Assembly (NCBI GenBank): GCA_001643675.2
Contig: LSRY02000062.1
Span: forward strand, 124,001-188,000
Direction: 5' to 3'
DNA: 64,000 nt
Origin: Monocercomonoides exilis
Taxonomy: Eukaryota > Preaxostyla > Oxymonadida > Polymastigidae
The notes below the pieces were generated by a model that saw only the letters and a program-made list of their open reading frames with translations, searched no databases and was not told where the DNA came from. Positions 1 to 9,305 of this stretch are shown here, in pieces. The translations under genes were made by a program, and so were the position numbers. The first letter of the stretch is position 1. Every line of letters starts with the position of its first letter.

Positions 1-965
1 GACATTGCAAAAGCGATATTTATTTGAAGAAAATAAAAGTTGTTCATTTTAATTTGTGGATGGCTGTGGAGCAACAATATTTCCAATGTGAATTTGAAAT
101 TTAATGCGTATGTATTTTTTTATTGTTCAATTGATTGTGAAGATGTTTCCATCCGTATCCTCCCCAAAGTCGTGATTCAGGCAAATTATTTAAAATGAAC
201 AATTTATTTTTTGCAGAGCAGAACAGTGAGGAAGCAAGCCAAATGTTTTCAAACAAATATATTAGAGCTTGAACATATTTTGTTGCAAATGTTTATGCAA
301 CTTTTTTTGGATTCAACACGCGGCATTTCGCAATTCGATGAAAAATGAATTTTGAAGGAGCAGAACATCTGAGTAAACAGATAATTGGAAGGACTTGAAA
401 AAAATTATTTTATTTCAATAATGATTATGATGCACAGTCCGAAGAATTGTGTGGAATAAATGTTTTGCAAGAAATAAATAAGAAGAGAAGAAAAAAGAAA
501 AAGAAAGAGGAAATAATGCTGCACCTGAAACTTGAAGACAAATGAAAGGAAATAGCTGTTTTATTGTTGCAAAAACTTAGAGAAATTGTGGAAAAGATGA
601 TGTTCTGTTGAAATACATCACTGAAATTTTTTTTTGGAAATTTCATTTTCAAATTTCTTTTTTGGGATAAATCCTTCAAAAAAATATTTGAAATAGAAAT
701 GAGTATCGTTTATTGTAATTTTTACCCAATTGTTTATCTAAAAACTGCAGTGTTTATAGGTTTTGTTTGAATAATCAAAATTAATCACTAAAAAATATCT
801 TTTGAATATCTTTTCAACTAATTTCAATTTTAAAAACAGCAGAGCATTTTTCGATAAAATGCTTTGAAAAACTTCTTGAACATGCATAATATATATTTTC
901 ATAGAAAATATTTGGCCACCTGATTAATTGCAAAATTCCCCAAAAATTTCAAAATTTCCATTGAC
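1..965. other. AT-rich region without a recognised gene
   Basis: About 1 kb of AT-rich sequence with long A and T runs. The open frames present are short, dominated by Phe/Lys/Ile/Ser and resemble nothing I know. It lies outside the left end of the retroelement. Near its right edge the motif tttcaaaatt occurs three times between about 945 and 997, partly as the arm of the inverted repeat that flanks the element. Confidence 0.6.
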
Positions 966-988
966 AATTTCAAAATTATTGGGTTATT
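966..988. repeat. Left 23-bp flanking inverted repeat arm
   Basis: Positions 966-988 are the exact reverse complement of 5812-5834 on the far side of the retroelement. The arm is not present in the internal complementary region of the element, so it most likely belongs to the host target and not to the mobile unit. Confidence 0.75.
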
Positions 989-1010
989 TCAAAATTCGCG
1001 GAGAAAAATC

Positions 1011-1073
1011 TATCTACAACACCTCTTTATTAAGGGAGTGAGCTCTGCATTATGGGCTCAGCCGGTCACAAAA
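1011..1073. repeat. Left inverted terminal repeat of the DIRS element
   Basis: 63 bases matching the reverse complement of 5713-5775 with one mismatch. It includes the core taagggagtgagctctgcat and, on the plus strand, an ATG at 1052 that begins MGSAGHK, mirroring the first codons of the Gag-like gene at the other end. Outside the shared block (993-1010) the left end has its own sequence, which reappears inverted in the internal complementary region. Confidence 0.92.
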
Positions 1074-1549
1074 GTGATGTGTTCAAATGGATGAAGTGTT
1101 AAAATAACATTACAATAAATATATTCTGTGCCTAATGGCATACTGAGGCGTTGCAGGGATTGGCAATTGTCTTTGGCTCGGCTTGGGACGTAGTTTTGGC
1201 ATTTTGTAAACGGCGCTCGATTTAGGCATCGGCAACAGCACACGGCTATCCGCATAGGCTCTTTGTATTGGCTAGCTGTTCACGTTCTTGGTATTCCTTT
1301 GGTGTGGCTTTATCTTTGGCTTGTTCTGTTGATTTCATCAATGATATCTGTGTTATTTTGACTCAATTAATTTCATTGTATTTCTTTCTCCTTGAATATC
1401 TCTTCCATTATTCCAGGTTGTGAATTATTATTTAAAGGTCTTGGCTTGGGAAAATTACTGGAATGATTGGACCACGTCCGTTCGGTGGAACATAATTTAT
1501 TTAAAACACGAAGTGTGAAGCGGAGGGAGGAGCTATGCTCTGGGAGGGA
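1074..1549. other. Non-coding inner segment of the DIRS element
   Basis: Between the left terminal repeat and the internal complementary region. It holds no frame related to a known domain on either strand. Its GC content is higher than the host flanks and like the rest of the element. Confidence 0.6.
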
Positions 1550-1651
1550 AAAGAGGTGTTGTAGATAGATTTTTCTCCGCGAATTAAAGTACAAAGTACC
1601 TTAATTCTAGAGAAAAACCGTTATCTACAACACCTCTTTATTAAGGGAGTG
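1550..1651. repeat. Internal complementary region (circle-junction copy)
   Basis: 1550-1583 is the reverse complement of the left outer end (993-1027). 1580-1651 is the reverse complement of the right outer end (about 5743-5814), including its tactttgtactt extension. The two halves meet at ctccgcgaattaaagtac, the sequence expected when left and right ends join in a circle. In DIRS-1 this region is thought to template regeneration of the termini. The last codons and stop (TAG ending at 1625) of the recombinase gene lie inside it. Confidence 0.93.
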
Positions 1652-3168
1652 TTCATAGTTGGGCAAATCTTTGCATTTACATATTTCAGTGCGTATATCA
1701 GTCCTATCTGTCTCTGGTTCTCCTCTGGTAATTTCTGGTTCATTCCTCTTTGCAGTATTATTGTCCTCTGGCTCTTCAACACTCGTTGGAAATATTATCG
1801 CTTGATTAGGCTGTGTCGCTGGAAAAGTTTGCTGCGATGGAAGATCTGGGGAAGGCGCTTGTGTAGAAAAAGGTTCGGCTGTTGAATCCGCGTGATTAAG
1901 TGGTTGAAGCGGAGGAAGACCAAACATTATGGTTGTTGTTTGCTGAGTGGCACAGAAGGGAATGCCCTCTATCTGTTTTGAAATGCAGCTCTTCTCAACA
2001 ACTGTGCTTTCATCTTGTTGGGAGCTATCTTCCTCTGAGGCAAGGAGTGCGCGGGCCATCCGGTTTGCCAGGTTCGCTTTGTAGTATGATCTGGACGGAG
2101 TGTGAGCAGTTGTTGATAGGCGTGCGTGTTTGGCGATGCACACCTCCGGGACACCACTTGATGCTAGCTTGGATATCGATGCGTGCTTAATCGTATATGG
2201 TCTGTATTCGTCAGGAACTCCTGCTTTCCGCAAACCTATTCTAGCAAGCGTTCTTATCCCCTTTGCAGTTAACGGTGTATGGTGCGTTGTATTAAGAAGG
2301 AACGTATCTCTATTTTCATACGTTGCTTTGACTCTCTCCCAAAGGGTGTGAATAGCTCTTGCAGGACATATTCGTTTGTGAACCTCCTCCAGGCATGGAA
2401 CAGTAATGTATTCCCTGGATCTGGAAGTCTTAAGTCTTGTGGATAGATAAATCGCATCACTTTCGAATATTGAGTTAGCCATTGATATCTGCTCAAGCTC
2501 ATGGAATCGACATGAAGTGAACAGCATAACAAGCAAAATGCACTTCACAGTCAGGTCAAAAAAGAAAGATACTCGTTCAGCCCGTAGTTCTCGTAATATG
2601 ACAGCACGATGTCGGGGCTCCACATCTTTGTGTACGGCTTTCGATGGGTTTGGGAAAATGAAAACGATCTGAATATTGTGCTTATTAAACTAACTTTACT
2701 CAAGTCCTTACCATATACCGTCTTGGAAAAGAGTGAAATCGCTGACCGTGTAGCACACAGGCATGAATATTTACCACCTTTGTCTCTCATGGATAGTAGA
2801 CAATTTGCACAATCCATTGACCATTCATCGAAATATTTCGGGAACGGCCCCAGTTTCAACTCTTCCCATTCCCTGCTGAAGTGTGCAAAGCCAAATGTGT
2901 ATTGATTCCATGTGGACTTTGCTATGCTCTCCTTCGTAACGGAAATGATCCTATCCGGGACTCCGCAGATCCTGAGGCTTTTCCACCACCATTCTTCTCC
3001 AACTTCTCTTACCAATTGATTGTTACTGCCATGTATCCCCCGGGAGGCAGTGCTGCACCCGTTCTCCTCAGGCCTGCTCCCGGGATTAAAACCGCTTTCG
3101 AGTTCCTCCAAACGTAATGTTGAGACATCATCTCTTCCAGTAAGTTGCTCCATATCTGATTCCTCCAT
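1625..3168 (-). CDS. DIRS tyrosine recombinase (frameshifted)
   Basis: Integrase of the DIRS element. The upstream frame (likely start 3168 or 3153, overlapping the RT gene) contains the SAM-like core-binding domain, with STWNQYTFGFAHF near 2890-2930, and stops at 2551. The catalytic domain continues in the frame one base back: FTSCRFHELEQI supplies the first catalytic Arg and SYYK (near 2075-2085) the likely nucleophilic Tyr. Reading T TTT TTG at 2563-2557 with a -1 slip joins the two parts as NEYLSFFDLTVKC or its near equivalent, giving about 514 residues. In box II, where the family has H-x-x-R, this protein reads YTIKHAS, so His becomes Tyr and Arg becomes Lys. The join is either programmed frameshifting or a one-base loss in a T run. 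The assignment is firm; activity is doubtful. Confidence 0.85.
2557..2563 (-). promoter_or_regulatory. Possible -1 ribosomal slippery site in the recombinase gene
   Basis: On the minus strand the sequence TTTTTTG is in exactly the X XXY YYZ register relative to the upstream frame. A -1 slip leads directly into the catalytic domain just before the upstream frame ends (TGA at 2553-2551). A simple one-base deletion in the homopolymer would look the same. Confidence 0.45.
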
Positions 3169-4853
3169 GCCGGAAGAAGGATGATTGCTCTCGCTCTCTC
3201 TGCTTTTGCTTTCTTGAGACTCGGAAGAATCAACGGAATGGGAGGGTGAATGAGCATTGTGTTCCTTGTCCAATCTGCCGTGAGACCATCTTGAGCGAAC
3301 GGACTTCCTGGACCATACCATATCTCCTTCCTCTTGTTTCCTTCGTTTGCGAAACCGTCTATCTCTGCTATCACTCCGAGAGCCCTCTCCGCTTCCTTCA
3401 GACATTGACTCCTTATCATATAATCTCCTGCGGCCTCCAACCTGGACAATGCGTCTGCGGTTGTGTTTTTCTCCCCTGGAATGTGGATTGCTGTCATCGT
3501 CAATTTCATCGACTGACATGTGGCCTTGATCTTTCTCAATAACGGCAGGAGGTTGGGTCCCGCACCCCACCTGTTGATGTTGAACACTACACTGGTGTTG
3601 TCGGAACGGAGAAGGATCTTGCACACATGGTTGTGAGTGATTTGTGATGAAAAATTGTTGAGAGCCAATAAAACTGCAAGGAGCTCCTTGAAATTGGATG
3701 TTTGGAGCCTTGTGATGTTGCTGAACTGTTTGTGAAAGTGAAATCTCTCTCCTCCAACTGCCAAGGTCGCTCCGCAAGCCCAAGGGGAAGCATCTGTCGT
3801 TAATATGGCGTCGGGCTTCGAGAAGTCCACCAGTTCTCTGATGTAATTCTCCTTGAGCCTTTGAATCCAGATGTCCAATTGTCTTTTTATGCTGCTGTTC
3901 AAGAGAACCGCTCCTTCCCAGCCATCTTTCTTGACCTGCTTGTTCAGTAAATGGTACATTTTGTTCATGTATAAAGAGGCGTCTTTGTACACGAACCGTG
4001 CGGCGCTGAGCTGACCTATGAATGAAGCGAAGTCTCTCGTTTTTGCAAAGCTGCTCTTCCTCACCCTCTTCATCCATTTGATACACTCTTTCCTCAGTTC
4101 CCTGCGTCTCTGTTGTTCCATTGAGACAACCATCCGGCTCGTATTCCACGTCCATCCGAGATAGTTGAAGTTCTTCTTGGGGAAGAACTCGCTCTTCTCC
4201 CTGTTGATGATTAAGCCCAACTGTTGAAACCACTCGACAATTTCTTGTGTTGCCAACTTCAGCTTGACTTGATCTGGATCCAGCAATAGGACATCGTCCA
4301 AGTAGGAAATGCACCTCACCTTCCATCTTCTTCGGATTTCTTGCGAAACTTTTCTCATGACTTTCGTGAAAATTCTCGGTGCGTCTTTGAATCCGAAGGG
4401 CATGCCTTTGAACCCGTAGAATCTCTCTTCGAACTTGAAGGCTAGGAATGGGGTGAATTCCTTGTGAACTGGGATCAGGAAATAAGCCTGAGATAGATCT
4501 AGTGAGGTTGCGAAATCTCCCTTTTGGATCAGTCTCTCCACAGTGCGATGGTCTTCCATTTTGAAATGAATATCTTTCAGTGCGGAATTGAGTGCACGGC
4601 AATCGAGGATTTGACGGAACTTCCCTGTCTTTTTCTTTATGAAAAATATGTTGTTCAAGCAACAGACCTCTCCTTCTTGTAACTGTGTTAATATATCTGT
4701 CCTGAGTCCTTCTTGAATCCATTCTGAACAAGCCTCTTTTTCCTCTGTGCCACCCAGGAAGCCTTTGCCTTTCATCTTTTCCTGTTTCAACCTGTCCCTT
4801 GCAGCTCTCCCCTTCCAAATCGGTCTTATCCCGTCTTTTATCCAATTGGTCAC
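3009..4853 (-). CDS. DIRS reverse transcriptase-RNase H polyprotein
   Basis: 614 residues that copy element RNA into DNA. Reverse transcriptase occupies about residues 60-280, with SLDLSQAYF holding the first catalytic Asp, the MPFGFKDAP block, and SYLDDVLLL holding the paired Asp. RNase H follows at about 340-460 with its acidic residues in TTDASPWACG, NFKELLAV and LRSDNTS, so all key residues are intact. The C-terminal part (about 480-600) has the D-G-F-A...N block followed by a PPIPLI / P-A-W-x-x-Q-x-W segment typical of the DIRS/Pao tail. There is no methyltransferase. ATG 4853 lies 45 bases past the Gag-like stop, in a different frame. The recombinase frame is open right across this gene. 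Confidence 0.94.
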   Translation of the reverse strand: MTNWIKDGIRPIWKGRAARDRLKQEKMKGKGFLGGTEEKEACSEWIQEGLRTDILTQLQEGEVCCLNNIFFIKKKTGKFRQILDCRALNSALKDIHFKMEDHRTVERLIQKGDFATSLDLSQAYFLIPVHKEFTPFLAFKFEERFYGFKGMPFGFKDAPRIFTKVMRKVSQEIRRRWKVRCISYLDDVLLLDPDQVKLKLATQEIVEWFQQLGLIINREKSEFFPKKNFNYLGWTWNTSRMVVSMEQQRRRELRKECIKWMKRVRKSSFAKTRDFASFIGQLSAARFVYKDASLYMNKMYHLLNKQVKKDGWEGAVLLNSSIKRQLDIWIQRLKENYIRELVDFSKPDAILTTDASPWACGATLAVGGERFHFHKQFSNITRLQTSNFKELLAVLLALNNFSSQITHNHVCKILLRSDNTSVVFNINRWGAGPNLLPLLRKIKATCQSMKLTMTAIHIPGEKNTTADALSRLEAAGDYMIRSQCLKEAERALGVIAEIDGFANEGNKRKEIWYGPGSPFAQDGLTADWTRNTMLIHPPIPLILPSLKKAKAERARAIILLPAWRNQIWSNLLEEMMSQHYVWRNSKAVLIPGAGLRRTGAALPPGGYMAVTINW

Positions 4854-4897
4854 TCCGATCTTCTTCCATTCCTCGGCAAAGGCTTGGGTGCGGCCCC

Positions 4898-5734
4898 CTA
4901 CTTTCTCCGAAAAAAATTGCTTCTTGATGCTGCACGTGTTGATCTTCCAGTTCCCGAGCTTGTAGATCTAGATTTCCATGAACCAATTCTCCTTGTTCTT
5001 TGTGACAAGTGTGAAGCAGAGCTTCCCTGTCTCCGCTCTGTTCTGGCCTGCAACATTGGCTTAATCCTCTCCAGCTGCTCTGTGGTCAATAACGGATCAT
5101 CCTTTTCTTCTTGAAGTGTTTTGGCGGCCTTGAAACCGAATCTGGCTTGAATGCGCATGTGGCGAGCCGCTTGGAGAGCTGCGACTGTAAGCATCATTGC
5201 ATCTTCCTGGTGTTGTTGTGCTTCTTCTGTTGTCCCTCGTGTTGCCATCAACATCGCTTTCAAAGCGGGCATTAATAAAGATTCCACATTATACGCTCCT
5301 TCGTCTAAAGCATCGGAGAACCAACTTTGCGATCGCGAATGTGGATGAGTCGTAGCAGGCAGGAACTGGGGGACCGATAAGGATTCGTAATCTCGTAATG
5401 TCTGGAGTAGATCTCCTTGATCAACACGATAAGCAAATATTGTACTCTGCAAGTTTTCTCCAAAGTATAATTTAGCTGCCTCTAATAGAGGTTGTGTTGG
5501 GGAATGAGGCAAGCCAACTGAACTAGTTGATGTTGAGGTTGTCGAGGTTGTTGAGGACATAGCTGACATGGCTGGGAATTGGGATCCTGGGGCCTCTGTT
5601 GTTGGAATGGAGATGGGAGGCGCCATTCCCATACCGCCTGTAGGTCCGCTTTGCGGGAATATCCCGCTCAGTCCCGACGCAGGTCCTTCCAACAAAGTTG
5701 TCATCTTTCGAATTTTGTGATCGGCTGAGCCCAT
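4898..5734 (-). CDS. Gag-like protein of the DIRS element
   Basis: 278 residues, first gene of the element. Its start codon and first codons (MGSADHK) lie inside the right terminal repeat. The N-terminal third is rich in Pro, Gly, Ser and Thr; the middle (about residues 90-220) looks helical (AAKLYFGENLQ, ALKAMLMATRG, LTVAALQAARHM); the C-terminus is basic (RTERRQGSS ... RSNFFRRK), consistent with nucleic acid binding. No CCHC zinc knuckle is present. It is called Gag-like from position and composition, as is usual for DIRS ORF1, and not from a recognised motif. Confidence 0.7.
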   Translation of the reverse strand: MGSADHKIRKMTTLLEGPASGLSGIFPQSGPTGGMGMAPPISIPTTEAPGSQFPAMSAMSSTTSTTSTSTSSVGLPHSPTQPLLEAAKLYFGENLQSTIFAYRVDQGDLLQTLRDYESLSVPQFLPATTHPHSRSQSWFSDALDEGAYNVESLLMPALKAMLMATRGTTEEAQQHQEDAMMLTVAALQAARHMRIQARFGFKAAKTLQEEKDDPLLTTEQLERIKPMLQARTERRQGSSASHLSQRTRRIGSWKSRSTSSGTGRSTRAASRSNFFRRK

Positions 5735-5775
5735 AATGCAGAGCTCACTCCCTTAATAAAGAGGTGTTGTAGATA
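5713..5775. repeat. Right inverted terminal repeat of the DIRS element
   Basis: Reverse complement of 1011-1073 with one mismatch. It contains the start codon of the Gag-like gene at 5734. The element continues outward for about 39 bases (to 5814) with a right-specific extension that reappears in the internal complementary region. Confidence 0.92.
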
Positions 5776-5811
5776 ACGGTTTTTCTCTAGAATTAAGGTA
5801 CTTTGTACTTT

Positions 5812-5834
5812 AATAACCCAATAATTTTGAAATT
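5812..5834. repeat. Right 23-bp flanking inverted repeat arm
   Basis: Exact reverse complement of 966-988. Removing the element and keeping one AAT gives the core gggttatttcaaaataaccc, a palindrome broken only by the central CA. Confidence 0.75.
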
Positions 5835-6264
5835 TTTTTTTATTTCACAATTCATCTATTAAACAAAATATTGGACTTTTTCTGCAATGAATACAGTTTC
5901 AATGATGTTCCTTCAAAAACTTAATAGATTTAAAAAATTCGATGTTCAGAAATTAAGCAATTTTAAATTCTTTGTGAACAAATCTTTTTTCCCGCATTTC
6001 TGAGAAACCATTTCTCTTTATTAGTCTGGGAATTAAAAAAATACCAACAAGGAAAAAACACAATAAAAATTTGTGTTCATACAACCCGAATGAAGTTTCT
6101 TCAACGAATTCAAAAATTTTTTTCTTCAGCGACAAGTGAATGTTTTATTCCAATTAAAACAAAAAAAAATGAGAAATATTTTTTAAATTAAGGCACTGAT
6201 CAAATAATTAATTTGTACTTTTGTTTTGAGTTAACAATCAAAATAACAATTAAAAAAATTAAAA
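5835..6264. other. Intergenic region upstream of the transporter
   Basis: AT-rich. On the minus strand 5953-6135 is open for 60 codons with a hydrophobic segment (KFLLCFFLVGIFLIP) followed by a basic tail and could be the last exon of a small membrane protein. It has no ATG and I find no upstream exon, so I do not call it a gene. The rest should hold the promoter of the plus-strand gene at 6265; no recognisable element is seen. Confidence 0.4.
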
Positions 6265-8417
6265 ATGACGGTAAATAACACACAAGTCATAACAGTTGAT
6301 GCAGGTTTAACAGACCAATCAACATCAAGCGATGAAAAAGATCATATGCAAACAAAAGAAAGTAATTATGATCCATGGGCAGGATTTGTTAGCCTTTGTG
6401 GTGGAATGACATATGGATCTGCGACGGGAATAATATCTGGAGTTCAAGGAGGTTTCTGTTCTTTTTAAAAAATAATTTTAAATGTTATTGCTAAAATGGT
6501 TTTAGAATATCATTGGGCTCAATATTCAGTGGACGAACTGTCGGTATTCGCTTCTTCGCTTATTTACGGTGTTTCACTAGGGTGTGATGATGATGATGAG
6601 TTATTATTGCTATTTCTATCATTTTGAATGGGTTTTTGGTTTTTAGAACACTCATTTCATCTCCTTTGACAAATGCTTTTGGAAGAAAGAAGATCCTTTT
6701 GATATTTTCGGTTGTGGCGTTTGTTTTCAGTTTGATAATGGCGTTTATGTCCAACATATATGTAATGATTGTCATGAGAGCACTAAATGGAATTGGCATT
6801 GGAGTTATATGCGCAATAACACCACTTTATTCTTCTGAACTGGCATCAGATAAAAGGAGAGGGATTTTAGTTTCATTGTTTCAAGTTTTCATAACCGTTG
6901 GAATCCTTTTAGCATATATATTTAATTTGGCATTTTGCAACGTTAATGATGGTTGGCAGTATGTTCAACATTTTTTAATTTTATTTCAATTTATATATTC
7001 GTTTGAATGCGAATTTGTCAGCTATGAACTTGGCTTGAATTCTCTTTTCCCACTTTTAATTGCTGTTGGCTCGTTCCTCCTTCCAGAATCACCTATATGG
7101 GAAAATAAAAAAAAAGAAGAGAAGTCAAAGTTGGATGCTTTGGCTGCATCCGGGCTTCCAGCAGCTCCGAAGCAGTCAGCAGGACAAGTTGCAAAACATT
7201 ATTTGAAAGTCTATAAAAGGCATCCACGGGCAGTTATTGTATCAATTGTTCTAGCTTTAACATATCAACTGACTGGCTTGAATATTCTGATGTATTACGC
7301 TCCAAGTTTATTGTCACAGGCTGGAATTACAACAAGAGTGCTTTCTCTTTCGCTGACAGTAGTTATCGGATTGTGGAATACAGCCTGCTCTATTGTTCCA
7401 TTATTCATAGTGTGACAAGTAATTTTTGAGCTAAATGCCTATTATATGCAATATTTTTTGTATGTTGTGACTCTTTTAAAATATTTTTTAGGTTGATCGT
7501 TTTGGAAGAAAGCTTTTATTGATTGTCGGATCGATTATACAAGCAATTGGGATGCTTTTGGTGGCATTGAGCTACACAGTCTCTTCTCTTGGTGAATATT
7601 CTTATGCAATGGCTATTCCCGGTATGAATTCAAAGCAACTTTTTATTTTGCAGTTTATTACAGTTGCGCAGGGTCGAATTTCATCTTTTTTATTTGCATT
7701 GTTTTTTTAGTTTTTCTAATAAAATTATGAGAAAATTTTTATTCCAATAATGTAATTTGTGTAAATTCACTTTTAACATTCTTTCTTTCTTTCTGCTTTT
7801 TATTTTTTTTTTAAAATTGAAAAATAGGAATGGTTGTATTTTTAGCTGGATTTGAGTTTGGAATTGGCCCTGTGTTCTTCATCGTAATCAACGAAGTGCT
7901 TCCGCCTTCTGTTTCAGCGCTTTCATCGTCAATTTCGCAGTTCATCATGTGGATTGGGAACATTGTTATTATTCTTGTGTTCCAGCCGATTGCGAACGGG
8001 ATGACGATGGGGGGATTTTTCTTTTTGCTGATGGGCATATGCGTTTTACAGCTGCTGTTCTCGATCTTTGTTGTGCGCGAGACAAAAGGGAAGAGAATTC
8101 CAGAGGACGACGGCGAAGAGACAGAGTCTGAGAAGAGAGAAAGAGAACTGAGGGAAAAAGCGAAGGCGCAGGAGAAGCTTCGGAAGGAAGAAGTTGAAAT
8201 GGAGAAGAAAAAAGAGATTCCAATGACAGAAATGTCATCTTCGAGCGGACCAGAACAAGGCGAAGAGAATGAAAAAGATGAGGAAAAGAAAGAAGAAGCA
8301 ATCCAAGTGAGAGGAGTGGAAGAAGGCGAGGGAGCAGAAAATGTCGCGAACAGAGCCGAAAAGAGAAGAGAAGACGCCGGCGAAGGAGAAGGAGACGAGC
8401 TTGCGGCATCAAAATAA
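6265..8417 (+). CDS. Sugar-porter family MFS transporter
   Basis: Membrane carrier for a hexose or similar solute (SLC2/GLUT-like), 560 residues with 12 expected transmembrane helices. Exons: 6265-6451, 6506-6581, 6647-6958, 7022-7409, 7492-7621, 7828-8417; all phases agree and the introns are 54-206 bases. Family signatures appear in order: TGIISGVQGEYHW in helix 1, NAFGRKK in loop 2-3, PESPIW after helix 6, TYQLTGLNILMYYAP in helix 7 (the usual QQ-x-S/T-G is YQLTG), VDRFGRK in loop 8-9, and VVRETKGKRIPE after helix 12 (PETKG motif). A charged cytoplasmic tail of about 110 residues rich in Lys and Glu follows. The substrate cannot be told from the sequence. It converges with the HECT ligase gene. 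Confidence 0.92.
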
Positions 8418-9305
8418 GCGAGATTGGCCCAATTGTTAATTGGGAATGGGAGTGATTAACAAGCCAATGAAAGCAGGGAAAGTAGACAATGAGTCGAAGG
8501 GAAAGAAGCCAAAGAAAAGCGAAATCAATTTGCACACAAAAGTTAAAATTTGAAATGCAAATCAAATCAAAGCAAAGCAAAGAAAAAAATCATTCAAAGC
8601 AATATAAAACACTATCGATTTGCTGAACTTCTGTTGAGGCTGAGCTTACAGCTTCAGCAGATGTCGAGTCTTAATTCAATATGCGAAAGACAAAATCCTT
8701 GTCTTTTAACCTCCCTATGGCTGTTTCAAACCCAACAAGGGGAATACAGGAAGGGAAGTCTATTATGTTATGTTGTATTCGTTTCGTAAGATGCTTCTGA
8801 TTTTGAAGTATCCAAAAAAAATGTCGTTTTTATAGGAAAAAGTTGAAAGAAAGAACAAGTTTTGATTGCAAAAAACAGGAGTGGTTCTTTCGTTTCGCTT
8901 TATCTAACTTTTCTTTCTGATTCTTTAGGCAACACTCTTCATTTCGCTTTTATCTTTTTTTAATAAGTTAATTGTATTGGTTTTTTTTATCTGTTATTTT
9001 CTGTGGATTATTGTATATTTATTCCTTTCTTCCTCATGATTAAGCAACCTTGCTCGATTCCAATCTAACAATCGTTGCATTTATTTTGAATGAACAATTA
9101 TTTTATTTTATTTTATTTTATTTTAAAAAAAAATGTATTAGCGCTTTTTCTTGTCGTGTTATCCAAAACAAAATAACAAACACCGACTAAGCAATGAGTC
9201 ATTACACAAACATAAACAAAAAATACTTTTTTTTTCTGCCAAAAAAGAAAGAAAGAAAAAAATAATCCACAAAGAAGGTTGAAACATATATCAGAAAGGG
9301 ACATC
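8418..9305. other. Intergenic region between convergent genes
   Basis: Shared 3' flank of the transporter (+) and the HECT gene (-). It contains short A-rich simple repeats (caaatcaaatcaaagc around 8555-8580) and a TTTTA repeat at 9100-9124. No coding potential is seen. Confidence 0.7.

Larger units (their letters stand above)
993..5814 (-). mobile_element. DIRS-type tyrosine-recombinase retrotransposon
   Basis: A nearly complete element of about 4.8 kb. It has all DIRS hallmarks: inverted terminal repeats (1011-1073 and 5713-5775), an internal complementary region (1550-1651) that equals the two outer ends joined head to tail, and three minus-strand genes in the order Gag-like, reverse transcriptase-RNase H, tyrosine recombinase. 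DIRS elements are known to replicate through a circular DNA and to integrate with the recombinase, without long target duplications. That fits here: the ends share only the trinucleotide AAT (993-995 and 5812-5814). The internal copy still matches both ends closely, so insertion appears recent. The one visible break is in the recombinase frame at 2557-2563, which may instead be a frameshift signal. I see no adenine methyltransferase domain, which many DIRS elements carry. Confidence 0.93.

Noticed and set aside
425-679. Minus-strand frame of 84 codons in the left flank
   Set aside because: Phe/Ser/Lys composition from A/T tracts, no motif and no clear ATG context.
6560-6799. Minus-strand frame with a His run across the transporter
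   Set aside because: Overlaps exons 2-3 and an intron of the transporter; the His run comes from a GAT/ATG repeat in the intron.
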